Assembly (NCBI RefSeq): GCF_000427095.1
Contig: NC_021487.1
Coordinates: 1,866,674 to 1,930,673, forward strand
Source: Chthonomonas calidirosea T49
GTDB lineage: Bacteria; Armatimonadota; Chthonomonadetes; Chthonomonadales; Chthonomonadaceae
Reading direction: 5' to 3'
DNA: 64,000 nucleotides
In this document: piece by piece, positions 34,856-44,575 of the stretch
How the letters are laid out: the number at the start of each line of letters is the position of its first letter
Position numbering within the stretch: position 1 is the first letter of the stretch
The notes under the pieces: generated by a model
The model's input: only the letters and a program-made list of their open reading frames with translations
Databases searched by the model: none
What the model was told of the DNA's origin: nothing
Program-made: the position numbers and the translations under genes

Positions 34856-36676
34856 CTAGCTCGCCTTGGCCACTTCATCCTGTTTCGGCTGTCGCAGCGG
34901 AATGCGGAACCAGAATGTGCTCCCTTTGCCAAGCTCGCTCTCAACCCACATATAGCCACCATGGCGGGCGATGAGATGCTTCACCAAAAACAGCCCGATA
35001 CCGGTGCCCCCCACCGCCCGCACCTTTTTGTTGTCGGAGCGGAAGAACTTCTCACCGATTCGCTTGATCTCTTTCTCTGAAAGCCCAATGCCCTGGTCTT
35101 TCACGCCGATCCGCACGGAGCCTTGAGGAAACTCCTCAGAGGGCGGCTCTTGCCGCGCGATGATGCGCACTTCACCCCCCTCCGAATATTTGATGGCGTT
35201 AGAGACGAAGTTTTGAAGTATGTTCTGAATCTTGTCCGGGTCGGTTTCAACCTCAATGTGCTCTGGCTCAAAGTCAATTACCAACGTATGTTTATCTGTA
35301 CGGCCTTTTTGCGTGTTGACGACGACCTCGGCAGCCTTCCGAAGGTCGGTGATCTCCCAGTTCATCTCAATGCCGGCCGCGCCCATCCGTTCGATGCGAG
35401 ACACATTCAGCAGGTCGTTGATCATACGGCTGAGCCTATCCACGTTCTCCTGAATGATCTGGTAGTACTCCCTTTGCTCCTCTTTGGTGAGCCATCCCTC
35501 CTCAAGGCCATCAATCAACATCTGAATGAAGCCTTTCATAGGCGTTAGAGGCGTACGCAGCTCATGCGACACAATGGAGACAAACTCGGTTTTCATGCGC
35601 TCGATGTTTCGGATATCCGTGATGTCGTTAAAGATAAAGACGGTTCCGATCAGCTTATCGGCGCTCTCGCGTACCAAAGCGGCATGCACCTGATAGATAT
35701 ACTGATCCTCATCTTCATCGGTAATGGTGATCTCGTTCTGCTGGGCGCGCTCCTCTATAGAGGTTGAATCGGATTCGGGAAGCGACGGATTCATCAACTC
35801 CAGCATCTTGCGCTGTAGAATGGCGATGGCCTGCTCGTTTCGAATGACCTCTTGATAAGGCTTACCGATAGGGTCGAGATGGGAGGGGATCTGGAAAATA
35901 GCGCGCGCCTGCGCATTCATCTGGGCAATGCGACCGTCAGGACTGATCAGCAAGATACCGGCGGAGAGGCTCTCAATGGTATGAGCAAGCTTCTGCTTCT
36001 CTTCCACCACCTGCATATAGATCTGGATGTTGGCGATAACCGCCGCCGTGTTGCGGGCTAAGCGTTCGAGGAGGCGTAGATCCTCCTCGTTAAAGCGGTC
36101 TTCGAATCGCTTGTTGAAGCAGTGCAAGACGCCAACCGTCACCCGATCGACAATCTGATTGTTCTCATCGCGTTTTTCAAGGATGAGAGGAACCGAGAGG
36201 GCGTTGCGAACACCATAGGTATGAAGCTGTTCGAGACGCGCTCTCGGAGATGCCGATGCATCCTCCAAGAAGGCCGGCTTCCCTGTCTTATAGATTTCAC
36301 CAGAATAGCCCACGTCGGGCGGCACTCGAAACCGCCTTACCTCCTCATCGGTCATGCCCCAGGCGGGCTTACAGGCAACCAGATCGCCTGTCTCTTCATC
36401 TCGTACCATGATCACGCACTTTTCGGCCTGCACGATCATGGCCGTGCGCTGTACCACCCGACGCAGGGTGGCCTCATATTCGGTGATCACCACGGGGGTT
36501 TCGGCGATCTCAGTGGGGGCGGGGGCACTACCTTTGGCTTGCTCTAGCTCTGTTCTGCGCTGACGCTCTGCGGCAAGCTGCTCCCGTACCTCAGCAAGCT
36601 CTTTGCGGAGCCTCTCAACCTCTGCGCGGAGGCCCACAATCTTCTCGTTTTCATTGCACATGGGATGGTTGCTCAT
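34856..36676 (-). CDS. GAF-PAS sensor histidine kinase
   Basis: 606 aa, soluble. An N-terminal coiled coil (10-50, heptads of Leu/Val/Glu) leads to a GAF domain (about 65-225), a PAS domain (about 228-352), a HisKA domain with His371 in 'FVSIVSHELRTPLTPMKGF', and a HATPase domain (about 475-595) with 'NFVSNAIKYSEGG', 'VKDQGIGL' and 'GGTGIGLFLVKHLI'. GAF and PAS domains usually bind small molecules or cofactors; no ligand is apparent. No response regulator is adjacent, so it is an orphan whose partner is elsewhere or could be the PhoB-like protein 2 kb away. Confidence 0.92.
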   Translation of the reverse strand: MSNHPMCNENEKIVGLRAEVERLRKELAEVREQLAAERQRRTELEQAKGSAPAPTEIAETPVVITEYEATLRRVVQRTAMIVQAEKCVIMVRDEETGDLVACKPAWGMTDEEVRRFRVPPDVGYSGEIYKTGKPAFLEDASASPRARLEQLHTYGVRNALSVPLILEKRDENNQIVDRVTVGVLHCFNKRFEDRFNEEDLRLLERLARNTAAVIANIQIYMQVVEEKQKLAHTIESLSAGILLISPDGRIAQMNAQARAIFQIPSHLDPIGKPYQEVIRNEQAIAILQRKMLELMNPSLPESDSTSIEERAQQNEITITDEDEDQYIYQVHAALVRESADKLIGTVFIFNDITDIRNIERMKTEFVSIVSHELRTPLTPMKGFIQMLIDGLEEGWLTKEEQREYYQIIQENVDRLSRMINDLLNVSRIERMGAAGIEMNWEITDLRKAAEVVVNTQKGRTDKHTLVIDFEPEHIEVETDPDKIQNILQNFVSNAIKYSEGGEVRIIARQEPPSEEFPQGSVRIGVKDQGIGLSEKEIKRIGEKFFRSDNKKVRAVGGTGIGLFLVKHLIARHGGYMWVESELGKGSTFWFRIPLRQPKQDEVAKAS

Positions 36677-36811
36677 CGTCCTACGCTGTCTTTGTTTGAG
36701 TCTCTCTCGATTTCGCTACGGCAGCACAAGCCCTCAACGCCATAGCGCGAAAGTAGTTAAAGCGACAGATAGAGTATACCCTTCAAAAGCATGCTGACCG
36801 AACGCTCCTAC

Positions 36812-36850
36812 CAAAAATATGCCTTCCGAAGTTGGCACTCCGGAAGGCAT
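36812..36850 (-). terminator. Rho-independent terminator of the GloVer-repeat gene
   Basis: 10-bp stem, 36819-36828 with 36841-36850, followed on the minus strand by a T-rich run. It lies about 35 bases downstream of the stop. Confidence 0.8.
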
Positions 36851-36883
36851 GCATGACAGCCGCTCTGGGCAAAACAAAGCAGA

Positions 36884-39800
36884 CTATGGCACTTTCACCC
36901 GGAAGCTTCCACCAAAACTCCCTCCCGTGTAAGTACCTTTCACCGATAACAACGCGACTCCAGATGACACAGAGTTCGGAAACGACAACGTGACCGTGCT
37001 CGAACTCCCTACACCCACCGTCCCCACACTCAATGGCACGTTGGTGGAACTTAGGGCATTCAGGCCCGCAGAGCTTATCGTCACGTTCTTTGCATCCGCC
37101 CCTCCCGTGTTCGCTACCGTCAGCGTCACATGAACGCCTCCGCTATCCCGCGTCACCGACACCACCTTCATTTGCAGAGCAGCTTGGCCTATCAGGAAGA
37201 CCAAAGACTGGGTCGTTACCTGCAAAATCGGGTCGTAGACCTGCACCAGAGCACTGCCCGAAGTGGACAGGGAGCTCTTTGGCACGGTAACCTGCAAGTG
37301 ATTGCTGTCAATCTGCGTCGTGGGCAGGGCCTGTCCGTTCCACAACACCTGGTCGTTCGTGCCAAAACCGGAGCCGACCACCGTGAGGCTCAGGTCTGAG
37401 CTGACCCCGGCAGCGCTGTGGTTGGGAGAGAGGGAGCTCACTGCTGGGCCTATGCGGATGACAGCTCCGCCTCCTAGCAATCCTCCTGCTTGGGTCACCC
37501 CATAAAGGTCACCGTCCGACAGTTGGATGAGCTGGGTGGCTGCAAACGGCAGTCCATCCACGTTGGTGCCATCGGGGTTTGGGGTGGAGAAGGTGTGAAG
37601 AATCTGATAGTTGTTGCCCGAGGTGTCTATTTGGAAGAGATAGGCCTTCATTTGCGCCGTTGGTTGCCACAGATTGGTATCTGGCAGGATGCTGATGCCG
37701 TAAAGCATGCCGTTTTTGGCCAGGAGCGGGGTGGAATCCTGGTACAACACGCCCGCTGGGGTATCGAAGTTGTAGAGCACGCTGAAGGTGCCGGAGGGGT
37801 CAATTTTGTAGAGCACGCCGGATGCATTCGTGCCCATGCCGCCATCGCGAGTGAACCCGTAGAGGTTCCCCTTGGCATCCTGCACCAGCCCTCCATAGGG
37901 CAGGGCGCCATCGGTGTCCTGGTTATAGAGGACCATTAGTGCCCCAAACGCGTGGAGGATCTGGTAGTTGTTTGGGTTTTTGGGGTCGAGGCGATAGACG
38001 GTACCGGTGTCGTTGGTGCCTCCGTAGAGGGTGGTGCCGTAGAGCATGCCATCTTTGCCCAATAGAACGCCGGATAAGGGACGCGCCCCATCCCCATTCG
38101 GAATGCCGCCAAAACCCGCACTGCCGCCAAAAGCGTGCAGCACTTGGTAGTTGGAGCCATCGGGGTTCACGGAAAACACAATGCCATAACCCCATTCCCC
38201 CCCATCAGAACAAGTTCCATAGAGCACGCCGTTGGCATCTTGAACGAGCTTAACATACTCAGGATTACGCCCATCGTTCCCAAACCCGCCAAAACTGTGG
38301 ATCAGCGAGAAGCCAGTGGTGGGGCTCCAACGGTAGACCGTTCCTCCGCCCCAAAGCCCTCCGTTATAAGTAACTCCATAGAAGGCTCCATCTTTGCCTT
38401 GGATGGGTGGGGCGAAAGGTTCATATCCATCATCGCCGTTAGTACTGTCAAACCGATGCAACACCTGAAACTGCGAGCCGTCAGGTTTGACTCGGTAGAG
38501 CACACCGGAGAAATAGTCGCCACGGAAGGAAGAACCTGCCGAAGTATCGGCACCGGCTGCCGTGGTGCCATAGAGGAAGCCATCCGTGCCCTCGGTAACC
38601 CCTGTATAGGGCTGAGTGCCATCTGAGGGAATGGTGAAGTTGTGTAGCACCGAGAAGTTGTTCCCTGAGGTGTCCATCTGAAAGACCTCGCCCTGATTTT
38701 CACTCCCACCCTGCGTGGTCGTTCCATAGAGGAGGTTGTTGCTGCCAAGGGCAAGCACACATTCCGGATGAGCGCCATCCGTCCCGCTGAAGGTGTGGAG
38801 GATCTGGTAGTTGCTGCCATCGGTGGCTAGGCTAAACACGATGCCGTCATTGGAGGCTCCTCCTTGCCAGGTCACTCCATAGAGAGTTCCATTCTGGAGC
38901 ACTAAAGCGGTGTAGAGATACTGTCCATCGTTTGCCACACTGCCAAAACTGTACAGCACAGAAAAGCTCGCTGTACTAGGATCATACGAGAACACGACCC
39001 CATTGTTAGAAGGAGAGCCATTTGCCATGCCTCCTATAACGGTAGTGCCATACAGCACCCCGTTGGCATCTATCACCATCGGTGCGGTAGGTTGAGCCCC
39101 ATCCGCAGGATAGTTGAAATCGTGAACTTTGGTGAAGTCGAAGCCGGTTGAGGCGTTGGAGTCGGGAGTGAGTTCGAAGATAACTCCAGCGTTATTCGCA
39201 CCTCCCGCTACCGTGGTTCCCCACAGATTGCCGTTGCCATCTTGAACCAGGGCGGCTCGCGGCCCGTTACCGTCCGACCCCCCAAAATCGTGAATGTCGT
39301 TATAGACCGAGCCATCGGTGGAGAGTTGAAAGACCACGCCATCATTATTCGCCCCTCCAAACTCAGTAGTCCCGTAGAGGTATCCGTCGCTGCCTAAGAT
39401 GAGCGCTGCCCACGGACCTGCTCCATCAGAGTAGACAAAGGTATGGAGGATCTGATATCCGCTCCCGTCAGGGTTGAGCTTGAAAATAGACCCTGCATTA
39501 AATACCCCTATACCAATCGCGGTACCGTACAACGTGCCATCGGGGCCTTGCATCAAGGCGGCCTGAGGATAAGCTCCATCGTAGTTAAAACTCTCGAGTC
39601 CATCCAAATTCAAAAAGGTAGGCTCAAACACATGGAGTACCTGGAAGTTCGAGCCATCGGGGTTCATCCGGTAGATGACGCCCTTCCCATAGCCCCCGAG
39701 TGTAGTGACCCCATAGAGCATCCCATCTTTGCCAAGAATAGGGCTTCCGTTATACGGTTGCAAACCCTGTGCAAACGAAAAGTTGTGTAGCAGCACCGGC

Positions 39801-39925
39801 GGTTCATCTGGGGTGCCTTGTGCTGCACGCGAACCCAACAGACCCAATACCACCAAAAGGCCATAGACCCCTACCAGCGATATCCCTCTGCTGGGAAACC
39901 GCCTTATCCATTCCCGAAGTCTCAT
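36884..39925 (-). CDS. Large secreted GloVer-repeat protein with C-terminal Ig-like domains
   Basis: A 1013-aa protein with a signal peptide (residues 12-37). It consists of about 14 GloVer units of 55-65 residues, each following the pattern 'G-x-D-G-x-L-Y-G-T-T-x-x-G-G-x-x-x-x-G-x-V-F-x-x-x-x-D-G-x-x-x-x-x-L-H-x-F'. The repeats span about 45-830. An IPT/TIG-like beta domain follows (about 830-920) and then an Ig-like/CARDB-type domain with 'ANTGGADAKNVTISSAG'. The architecture fits a beta-propeller-like surface protein; ligand and role are unknown. The truncated frame at 2-340 is a second family member. A promoter should lie in 39926-40227, where 'TTAGCCTTTG' is repeated twice at about 39959-39978. 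Confidence 0.88.
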   Translation of the reverse strand: MRLREWIRRFPSRGISLVGVYGLLVVLGLLGSRAAQGTPDEPPVLLHNFSFAQGLQPYNGSPILGKDGMLYGVTTLGGYGKGVIYRMNPDGSNFQVLHVFEPTFLNLDGLESFNYDGAYPQAALMQGPDGTLYGTAIGIGVFNAGSIFKLNPDGSGYQILHTFVYSDGAGPWAALILGSDGYLYGTTEFGGANNDGVVFQLSTDGSVYNDIHDFGGSDGNGPRAALVQDGNGNLWGTTVAGGANNAGVIFELTPDSNASTGFDFTKVHDFNYPADGAQPTAPMVIDANGVLYGTTVIGGMANGSPSNNGVVFSYDPSTASFSVLYSFGSVANDGQYLYTALVLQNGTLYGVTWQGGASNDGIVFSLATDGSNYQILHTFSGTDGAHPECVLALGSNNLLYGTTTQGGSENQGEVFQMDTSGNNFSVLHNFTIPSDGTQPYTGVTEGTDGFLYGTTAAGADTSAGSSFRGDYFSGVLYRVKPDGSQFQVLHRFDSTNGDDGYEPFAPPIQGKDGAFYGVTYNGGLWGGGTVYRWSPTTGFSLIHSFGGFGNDGRNPEYVKLVQDANGVLYGTCSDGGEWGYGIVFSVNPDGSNYQVLHAFGGSAGFGGIPNGDGARPLSGVLLGKDGMLYGTTLYGGTNDTGTVYRLDPKNPNNYQILHAFGALMVLYNQDTDGALPYGGLVQDAKGNLYGFTRDGGMGTNASGVLYKIDPSGTFSVLYNFDTPAGVLYQDSTPLLAKNGMLYGISILPDTNLWQPTAQMKAYLFQIDTSGNNYQILHTFSTPNPDGTNVDGLPFAATQLIQLSDGDLYGVTQAGGLLGGGAVIRIGPAVSSLSPNHSAAGVSSDLSLTVVGSGFGTNDQVLWNGQALPTTQIDSNHLQVTVPKSSLSTSGSALVQVYDPILQVTTQSLVFLIGQAALQMKVVSVTRDSGGVHVTLTVANTGGADAKNVTISSAGLNALSSTNVPLSVGTVGVGSSSTVTLSFPNSVSSGVALLSVKGTYTGGSFGGSFRVKVP

Positions 39926-40227
39926 CGTTGCTTCTCCTTTGTGTAAGATAGTGCTTGTTAGCCTTTGTTAGCCTTTGTCCACGGGGCAGACCTTCTTCCT
40001 ATCCCCATCCCACAACGACTAACAGCTCCATTCTACAAACCTAGCGTGAAATTATCGTGAAATTTTTGTCCAACAACCCCTCCTACGCCCGCTACAAGGC
40101 GGCTCCTCTCTTTCATGGAACGCTAGGCAGGAAATCAACGGTTCGGTGAAGAACGGAAGTGTGTCCTCAATCCTTTTGAACGCTTTTCAAAAAGCAGTGC
40201 CCTCACAAGGAGGAACCGACGCCATCG

Positions 40228-41406
40228 ATGAAGATCACGGCCATTGAAACCCATGTCTGCAACGCGCGCATGCGCAACTGGATTTTTGTGAAAGTGCTGA
40301 CCGATGAACCCGGCCTTTGGGGTTGGGGCGAAGCGACTTTGGAGTGGCATACGCGCTCCGTGGTGGGTGCCATCGAAGACCTAGCCTCCCTGCTGATAGG
40401 TGAAGACCCCACACGCATCGAGTATCTTTGGCAAATGATGTATCGTCAGCATTTCTGGCACGGCAACGGCATCGTGCGCGCCACTGCCATCGCCGGCATA
40501 GATATTGCCTTATGGGACATCCTCGGAAAATCGCTGGGTATCCCCTGCCACAAACTATGGGGCGGCCCTGTACGCGATTATATCCGCCTCTACTGCCACC
40601 TCGGCGGCGGCAAAATGGAGGACTTCTACGAGACCCACCCCGCCGATGCCAAACGCTTCGCCGAGTTGGCGCAGCAGGCGGTGCAGGAGGGGTTCACTGC
40701 TTTCAAAGCGATGGCCGTGCCCGAAACCATGCCGTTAGAGGGGCTGCGTCCCCTTCATTACGCGGAAGCCTGCGTTCGCGCCATGCGTGAGGCCGTAGGG
40801 CCGGACATTGACATCATGGTGGATTGCCATGCCCGCCCCTCCCCACGTATGGGGTTGCTGTTCGCCAAAGCCCTCGAACCTTATGGGCTTTACTGGCTCG
40901 AAGAGCCGTGCTGGCCCGAGGTGGTGGACGATATCGCCCTCATTCAACGCGCCGTAAAAACCCCCATCGCTACCGGAGAACGCCTAACCTCTCAACATGC
41001 CGTGCGAGAATACCTGGAAAAACGCGCCTGTAGTGTGCTTCAATGCGACATCACTCACTGCGGAGGCTTTACAGAGATGCGGCGTATTGCCGGCATGGCG
41101 GAGGCCTATCGGGTAGCGCTTGCTCCCCATAACCCTCAAGGGCCGGTGAGCACCGCGGCCTCGATAGAGTTCGGCTTCGCAACCCCTTCCTACATCCTCT
41201 GCGAGTCGGTGCACAAAGATGTGCCCTGGCGCCAAGATGTGGTCAGCGAAGGCTTTACGGTGGAACCAAAAGGGCAGATCGTCCGTCCCTCCAATCGCCC
41301 TGGACTGGGCATTGAGATCAACGAAAAAGAGGTAAAAAAACATCCCTTCCAACCGGAGGTGTTACAGCGCACCTTTTACCCTGACGGCAGTGTAGGCGAC
41401 TGGTAA
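40228..41406 (+). CDS. Enolase-superfamily dehydratase, D-galactonate dehydratase-like
   Basis: 392 aa. The Mg2+-binding residues of mandelate-racemase-group enolase enzymes are present: Asp in '[10 protein letters not shown]', Glu in '[10 protein letters not shown]' and Glu in '[10 protein letters not shown]'; a His in '[11 protein letters not shown]' is the catalytic base. The N-terminal capping domain begins '[11 protein letters not shown]' and keeps '[25 protein letters not shown]'. Overall it is most like D-galactonate or related sugar-acid dehydratases, which give 2-keto-3-deoxy acids; the exact sugar acid is not fixed by motifs alone. AAGGAGGA precedes the start. It fits breakdown of galactose released by the secreted GH2 enzyme. 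Confidence 0.85.
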   Translation: MKITAIETHVCNARMRNWIFVKVLTDEPGLWGWGEATLEWHTRSVVGAIEDLASLLIGEDPTRIEYLWQMMYRQHFWHGNGIVRATAIAGIDIALWDILGKSLGIPCHKLWGGPVRDYIRLYCHLGGGKMEDFYETHPADAKRFAELAQQAVQEGFTAFKAMAVPETMPLEGLRPLHYAEACVRAMREAVGPDIDIMVDCHARPSPRMGLLFAKALEPYGLYWLEEPCWPEVVDDIALIQRAVKTPIATGERLTSQHAVREYLEKRACSVLQCDITHCGGFTEMRRIAGMAEAYRVALAPHNPQGPVSTAASIEFGFATPSYILCESVHKDVPWRQDVVSEGFTVEPKGQIVRPSNRPGLGIEINEKEVKKHPFQPEVLQRTFYPDGSVGDW

Positions 41407-41457
41407 GTAAGCCGTTTCGGCTCCCCTGTGCCGTTTAGAAGGACACGATCTTTCTCC

Positions 41458-42669
41458 TTAAGGGCAGATATCGGCGCGGGTAAGCGGCAGTGAATCAACG
41501 ACCTCCTTGCTAACCAGAGTTTGATGCACACCATGCGTCCCCACTCGAAAGGCGGCCGAGGCCCCACGCAAATAGAGCCGCCACATTCGAACAAAGCGCT
41601 CTCCGTACATCTCACGCACCTTCGCTACATTCTGCTCGAAACGCTCAGACCACCTATCCAGAGTAAGCCGGTAGTGAGGTCGAAGGTTCTCCACATCCAA
41701 TATGATAAACCCTTGTTCGGATAGGTGGCCCAACATTTCGGGCAGTGTAGGGATGTAACCACCTGGGAAGATATATTTCTGCTCCCAAGAGACCGTGTGC
41801 TGCGCATATTCGGGTGTTGGGGTGCGCAACGTGATGTGGTGCAGCAGCGCCACACCCTGCGGCGCAAGCAACTTGCGTACACAACGGACAAACTCTTTGA
41901 GATGAGGCTTCCCCACGTGCTCGATCATCCCTATGCTGATGATCTTATCGAAGATGACCCCCTCATCGGCAAGCTGTTGGTAATGTTGTAATCGCACCTG
42001 CACGCGATCCTCCAACCCCCGTGCCTTAATCGCATCTAGCGAAGCGTTGTACTGCTCTTGGCTCAGAGTGATGCCCATGGCGTAGACCCCATACTGTTCC
42101 GCGGCGCGCAGGATTAAAGCGCCCCAGCCCGAACCGATGTCGAGCAGCCTTTCGCCAGGTCGGAGCCGCAGCTTCTTCAGCGAGTAGTCCAGCTTGTTGC
42201 GCTGTGCTTCCTCAATGGTGTCGTCGGGTGTGCGGAAAAAGGCACAAGAGTAGGTCATAGTCTCATCGAGCCACAAACGGAAAAAGGCGTTTCCTAGGTC
42301 GTAGTGTGCGGCCACATCCTTTTGCTGCTGTTTGAGAGAGCGCCTTTTTCCACCTGTTACACGCCTAACAAAGCGGAACATTCCCATCGAACGCCACGAG
42401 GACTCTAGCGCGATATTGCGCAGCGCCAGCGCCACTAGGTCGGCGAGATCGCCCTCTACCTCGATATCACCGTTCATGTAGGCCTCTCCGAAAGCAAGGG
42501 CAATGTTCTCGATAAAGGCTCCGATATCTACCGGCTTCAACAACTTCACAGTAAAAACCGGCTCCCCCTCATCTCCATAGCAGCCCGATGAACCGTCCCA
42601 ATAGACGACACGAAAGGGCTCGCCCTTAGCACGAGAGAAGAGGTCATGCAAAAGATGTTTTGCATTCAT
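41458..42669 (-). CDS. cfa: Cyclopropane-fatty-acyl-phospholipid synthase
   Basis: 403 aa from ATG 42669 with AAGGAGA upstream; a longer frame to 42750 lacks this. It transfers a methylene group from S-adenosylmethionine to double bonds of membrane lipid acyl chains. The SAM motif is 'LLDIGSGWGA' (175-184), preceded by 'AHYDLGNAFFRLWLDETMTYSCAFF' which is hallmark for the family, and followed by 'ISIGMIEHVGKPHLKEF'. It acts on the cytoplasmic side of the membrane. An 8-bp inverted repeat (42767-42790) lies about 100 bases upstream, between it and the insertion sequence. Confidence 0.92.
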   Translation of the reverse strand: MNAKHLLHDLFSRAKGEPFRVVYWDGSSGCYGDEGEPVFTVKLLKPVDIGAFIENIALAFGEAYMNGDIEVEGDLADLVALALRNIALESSWRSMGMFRFVRRVTGGKRRSLKQQQKDVAAHYDLGNAFFRLWLDETMTYSCAFFRTPDDTIEEAQRNKLDYSLKKLRLRPGERLLDIGSGWGALILRAAEQYGVYAMGITLSQEQYNASLDAIKARGLEDRVQVRLQHYQQLADEGVIFDKIISIGMIEHVGKPHLKEFVRCVRKLLAPQGVALLHHITLRTPTPEYAQHTVSWEQKYIFPGGYIPTLPEMLGHLSEQGFIILDVENLRPHYRLTLDRWSERFEQNVAKVREMYGERFVRMWRLYLRGASAAFRVGTHGVHQTLVSKEVVDSLPLTRADICP

Positions 42670-42766
42670 TGGCTTTCTCCTTAAAAGCACAAAAGCCCTC
42701 AGCGCACGAGACGTTTTATCTCTTCCATCGTGTGCTAGCGGCTTCCACAACCTCGAACCTCGTTAA

Positions 42767-42790
42767 GATAGCGCCAGCAAGAGCGCTATC
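42767..42790. repeat. Inverted repeat between cfa and the insertion sequence
   Basis: GATAGCGC at 42767-42774 pairs exactly with GCGCTATC at 42783-42790, loop of 8 bases. It lies about 98 bases upstream of the cfa start and next to the presumed right end of the IS. It could be an operator of cfa or part of the IS end region. Confidence 0.5.
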
Positions 42791-42838
42791 TACTTTCATT
42801 GTGAAGCTCCCAACCCACAAGGGGTGGGGGTTCCAAGT

Positions 42839-43999
42839 TCAGCGGGAACTGCTGACTTTCGCCAGTCTGACGTTCCCTCCCTTGTCGTTTTGACTCTCCG
42901 GGCTTCCCACGGCGAGTATTCTCATGCCCTCAAGGAGCAGATTGATGGCGGCGTTGGGGTCACGGTCGTGGATCACGCCACAGCCCCCACACGTCCATTG
43001 CCTGTCCGAGAGTTCGAGATGCTGACGATGGTTACACGGGTGGCACGTTTGGGAGGATGGGAAGAACCTATCCACCTTGACGATACGACAGCGATTCCAT
43101 TCGGCTTTATAGACCAGCATCCGAACAAACGCCCCCAGGGACGCATCGGTGAAACTCTTTGCCAGTTTGGTTTTCACTAAGCCTTTGAGGTTCCAATCTT
43201 CGATGCAGAGGGTGTCGTAGCGGCTGATGAGTTTTGACGAAATCTTGTGAAGCCAGTCGTTACGCTGGTTTCTCACTCTGGCATGGTATACAGCCAGAAC
43301 CTTCTTGCGCTTGCAACGTCTGCGGCTGGTCTTCTGGCTTCTGGAAACAGCACGTTGCAGGCGTTTGAGTTTGCGCTCTGCCTTGCGGTAGAACTTCGGA
43401 GGCTTAACCTTCTCCCCGTTGTCCAGGGTGAAGAAAGACTCCAGACCGACATCTATCCCGACAGGAGCATCCCACACGGGTTCCACATCAGGCAGTTCGA
43501 TGTGGCTGATGAAGCAGACATACCAGTGTCCGTTCGGCTCCTGCTTGATGGTCGCGGATTTAATAGTTCCTTGCATCTCGCGGTGCAGACGGGCTTTCAC
43601 CAGTCCCACTTTGGGGATGGATACCCTTCCGTCCACGATGGTCACGTTCTGCGGAATACGGAAAGCGTTCGGAGTCCGCTTCCTGCTCTTGAACCGGGGA
43701 AACTTTGTCCGCTTCGCGAAGAAGGAGACGAACGCTTTGTCCAAATCCATCAAAGTCTGCTGCAACGCCTGGGAGTGGCACTCTTTGAGGAACGCGGTTT
43801 CAGGCTGTTTCTTGAGAGCCACCAGTTCGGACGCCAGGGCGTTGTAGCCGAGGGTCTTCCCCGTCTCTTTGTAGACCGCTTGCTTTCGTGCCAAGGCCCA
43901 ATTCCAAACAAAGCGACGGCAACCTGCAAAGCGCAGGAACTCTTGCTCCTGTTCGCGGGTCGGGTCGAGTCGGAACTTGTAGGTCTTGGTGGTAATCAT
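42839..43999 (-). CDS. tnpB: TnpB, RNA-guided nuclease of an IS200/IS605 element
   Basis: 386 aa from ATG 43999; the frame extends upstream to 44260 over tnpA but that part is a shadow. The RuvC-like active site is complete: Asp183 ('VGIDVGLESF'), Glu267 ('LCIEDWNLKG') and Asp347 ('HDRDPNAAINLL'). A Cys4 zinc ribbon uses Cys319, Cys322, Cys337 and Cys340. TnpB proteins, ancestors of Cas12, cut DNA as directed by an omega RNA copied from the element's right end; that RNA would here overlap the gene's 3' end and run toward 42790. It starts within 4 bases of the tnpA stop, so the two are coupled. Confidence 0.93.
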   Translation of the reverse strand: MITTKTYKFRLDPTREQEQEFLRFAGCRRFVWNWALARKQAVYKETGKTLGYNALASELVALKKQPETAFLKECHSQALQQTLMDLDKAFVSFFAKRTKFPRFKSRKRTPNAFRIPQNVTIVDGRVSIPKVGLVKARLHREMQGTIKSATIKQEPNGHWYVCFISHIELPDVEPVWDAPVGIDVGLESFFTLDNGEKVKPPKFYRKAERKLKRLQRAVSRSQKTSRRRCKRKKVLAVYHARVRNQRNDWLHKISSKLISRYDTLCIEDWNLKGLVKTKLAKSFTDASLGAFVRMLVYKAEWNRCRIVKVDRFFPSSQTCHPCNHRQHLELSDRQWTCGGCGVIHDRDPNAAINLLLEGMRILAVGSPESQNDKGGNVRLAKVSSSR

Positions 44000-44466
44000 G
44001 CAGGTTTGGACCTCTGATCCTCGATAGACATGGCGATGGTCTTGGCAGACACAGTTCCAGCGGAACCATAGTAACAGCCATCCGACCACAGACCGCTTCC
44101 CCAAAAACGTTTCTGCTTCAAGGTGGGAAAGGTCTTGAAGAGTGAGACAGCCAGGATGCTTTTCAGTGTTTTGGCGATGGTGACGGGAGCCGTTGTTGGC
44201 GGAGCCGATACAAACAGGTGAACGTGATCGGGCATCACCTCCAGAGCCAACTGCTCCCACCCATAGCGTTCACACAAAATCGGCATCTGCTCTTTGATGT
44301 GGTCTTCTATAGCCCCCGTCAGGACTTTGTTGCGATACTTAGTGACGAAGACGATGTGATAGTTGAGAGTATAGACGCTATGCGCTGTGGTCTTGGTCGG
44401 TGTCTGTATCCTCGTCCTTCGGCATGGGATAGGTGTGGACGATAGTCTCACGGATGAGGTCGGCAT
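43996..44466 (-). CDS. tnpA: TnpA, Y1 HUH transposase (IS200/IS605 type)
   Basis: Single-strand 'peel and paste' transposase. The HUH motif is 'MPDHVHLFV' around residues 78-86, and the catalytic Tyr lies in 'SDGCYYGSAG'. The frame is open from ATG 44466, giving 156 aa, but residues 1-25 (MPTSSVRLSSTPIPCRRTRIQ..) look unlike the family and lie inside the upstream RHH gene. The conserved core begins 'VYTLNYHIVFVTKYR' near residue 32. No other good start is present, so translation depends on a start within the RHH gene or on frameshifting. The 3' end overlaps tnpB by 4 bases. Confidence 0.88.
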   Translation of the reverse strand: MPTSSVRLSSTPIPCRRTRIQTPTKTTAHSVYTLNYHIVFVTKYRNKVLTGAIEDHIKEQMPILCERYGWEQLALEVMPDHVHLFVSAPPTTAPVTIAKTLKSILAVSLFKTFPTLKQKRFWGSGLWSDGCYYGSAGTVSAKTIAMSIEDQRSKPA

Positions 44467-44575
44467 ACGTCACATCCTGGTCACGCTTGAAAGACTCGTA
44501 ACGGGCAACCCGTTTTAGGTTCTCAATCACCTGTTTGTCCAGTCGGATGCTGACAGGTTGAGTGTCGGTAGGCAT
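44378..44575 (-). CDS. Ribbon-helix-helix (CopG/Arc-like) protein upstream of tnpA
   Basis: 65 aa. 'QPVSIRLDKQVIENLKRVARY' is a classic first strand plus helix A of an RHH DNA-binding fold, and 'TYADLIRETIVHTYP' fits helix B; the C-terminal tail is acidic. AAGAAGCG lies upstream of ATG 44575 as a possible site. It overlaps the tnpA frame by 89 bases in another frame, so the two are translationally linked. A DNA-binding partner of a Y1 transposase is not part of the textbook two-gene IS200/IS605 layout; it may autoregulate tnpA or bind the IS ends. Confidence 0.7.
   Translation of the reverse strand: MPTDTQPVSIRLDKQVIENLKRVARYESFKRDQDVTYADLIRETIVHTYPMPKDEDTDTDQDHSA

Noticed and set aside
39955-39980. 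Tandem copy of TTAGCCTTTG upstream of the GloVer gene
   Set aside because: Only two 10-base copies, with no clear promoter or operator context.
44000-44260. N-terminal extension of TnpB upstream of ATG 43999
   Set aside because: It overlaps tnpA and has no TnpB character; the conserved protein starts at 43999.
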